NCBI GenBank assembly: GCA_947498845.1
Contig: CANMLX010000005.1
Coordinates: 62,001-126,000, forward strand
Source of the DNA: an uncultured Flavobacteriaceae bacterium
GTDB lineage: Bacteria > Bacteroidota > Bacteroidia > Flavobacteriales > Flavobacteriaceae
Length of the DNA: 64,000 bases
Direction: 5' to 3'
This document shows, piece after piece, positions 63,712-64,000 of the stretch (the first letter of the stretch is position 1; every line of letters starts with the position of its first letter). The notes beneath the pieces were generated by a model that saw only the letters and a program-made list of their open reading frames with translations, was not told the origin of the DNA and did no database searches. Both the position numbers and the translations under genes were made by a program.

Positions 63712-64000
63712 ATGAAAAAACCTTTAATTTTAGTAACTAATGATGATGGTATTACAGCTCCTGGTATTAGAGCTTTAATTGATGTAATGATAACTATTGG
63801 AGACGTTGTTGTAGTGGCTCCAGATAGTCCACAAAGTGGACAAGGTCATGCTATAACTATAGATGCTACATTACATGTAAATCAATTAAAAGTTGACTCA
63901 GGAAGCCATTTAGAATATACCTGTTCTGGAACGCCTGCCGATTGTGTGAAGCTCGCCATAAGAGAAATATTAGGTAGACGGCCAGATATTTGTGTTTCTG
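63712..64000 (+). CDS. surE: 5'/3'-nucleotidase SurE (partial)
   Basis: The first 96 codons are seen; the gene runs off the right edge. The start MKKPLILVTNDDGITAPGI includes the SurE metal-binding pair D-D in TNDDG, followed by VAPDSPQSGQGHAIT and SGTPADCVKLA, all signature motifs of SurE (survival protein E, metal-dependent nucleotidase). It is divergent from prc with a 152-bp spacer. Confidence 0.96.
   Translation, partial: MKKPLILVTNDDGITAPGIRALIDVMITIGDVVVVAPDSPQSGQGHAITIDATLHVNQLKVDSGSHLEYTCSGTPADCVKLAIREILGRRPDICVS

Overview
The window comes from an AT-rich member of the Bacteroidota, almost certainly a (probably marine) Flavobacteriaceae. This rests on SusC/SusD proteins, an exosortase F pair, an HYC_CC_PP-type protein, IF-2 with a Lys/Glu-rich N-terminus, a DUF2723 membrane protein, and promoters with the Bacteroidota -7 box TAnnTTTG. 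The genus cannot be fixed from this sequence alone.

Layout. 1-645 is the 5' part of polA (reverse strand). 903-6459 holds a membrane metallophosphoesterase, a cysteine-less thioredoxin-fold protein, a polysaccharide deacetylase and a very large DUF2723 protein. 6460-8267 is a repeat-rich spacer with tRNA-Gln and a nested miniature element. 8268-13796 has a universal stress protein and the rimP-nusA-infB operon, whose leader carries a terminator-like hairpin. 13797-18589 holds a frameshifted VOC gene, a STAS protein and several small or secreted unknowns.

18835-46541 is a polysaccharide utilization locus (PUL): a divergent LacI regulator, SusC, SusD, a large FG-GAP/UnbV lipoprotein, and then a tightly packed operon. 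The operon encodes an SSS symporter, an FAD oxidoreductase, GH2, GH16, a beta-propeller hydrolase, a second GH2, a DapA-family lyase, an enolase-superfamily dehydratase/cycloisomerase and a second SSS symporter. Separate GH117-like and DUF1080-type lipoprotein genes follow. The set suggests outer-membrane import of an oligosaccharide, periplasmic cleavage, sodium-driven uptake of monomers and conversion of a sugar acid through a 2-keto-3-deoxy intermediate. The GH117-like protein points to an anhydrogalactose-containing (agar-like) glycan, and no sulfatase is present. LacI-type operator-like sequences lie before susC and before the first symporter.

47110-53877 looks like a small genomic island. 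A 46-nt copy of the 3' half of initiator tRNA-Met, starting at the edge of the anticodon loop, sits 6.7 kb downstream of the intact tRNA in the same orientation. Between them are two secreted unknowns, a cadherin/NHL lipoprotein that looks richer in G+C, and a LytTR regulator/TPR-histidine kinase pair. No integrase gene remains.

53999-64000 holds a CPXCG zinc-ribbon protein, a GAF protein resembling free Met-R-sulfoxide reductase, the exosortase F pair, and a probable copper/heavy-metal cluster (HYC_CC_PP, HMA-MauE, TonB receptor, secreted HMA protein). It ends with an OppC-type permease, a Prc/Tsp protease and the start of surE.

Across the window a family of about 163-bp long-hairpin elements (outer ends ATACCAATTC / GAATTGGTAT) occurs at least seven times, only between genes. 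One copy is interrupted by a different 136-bp element with perfect 19-bp inverted ends and an 8-bp target duplication.
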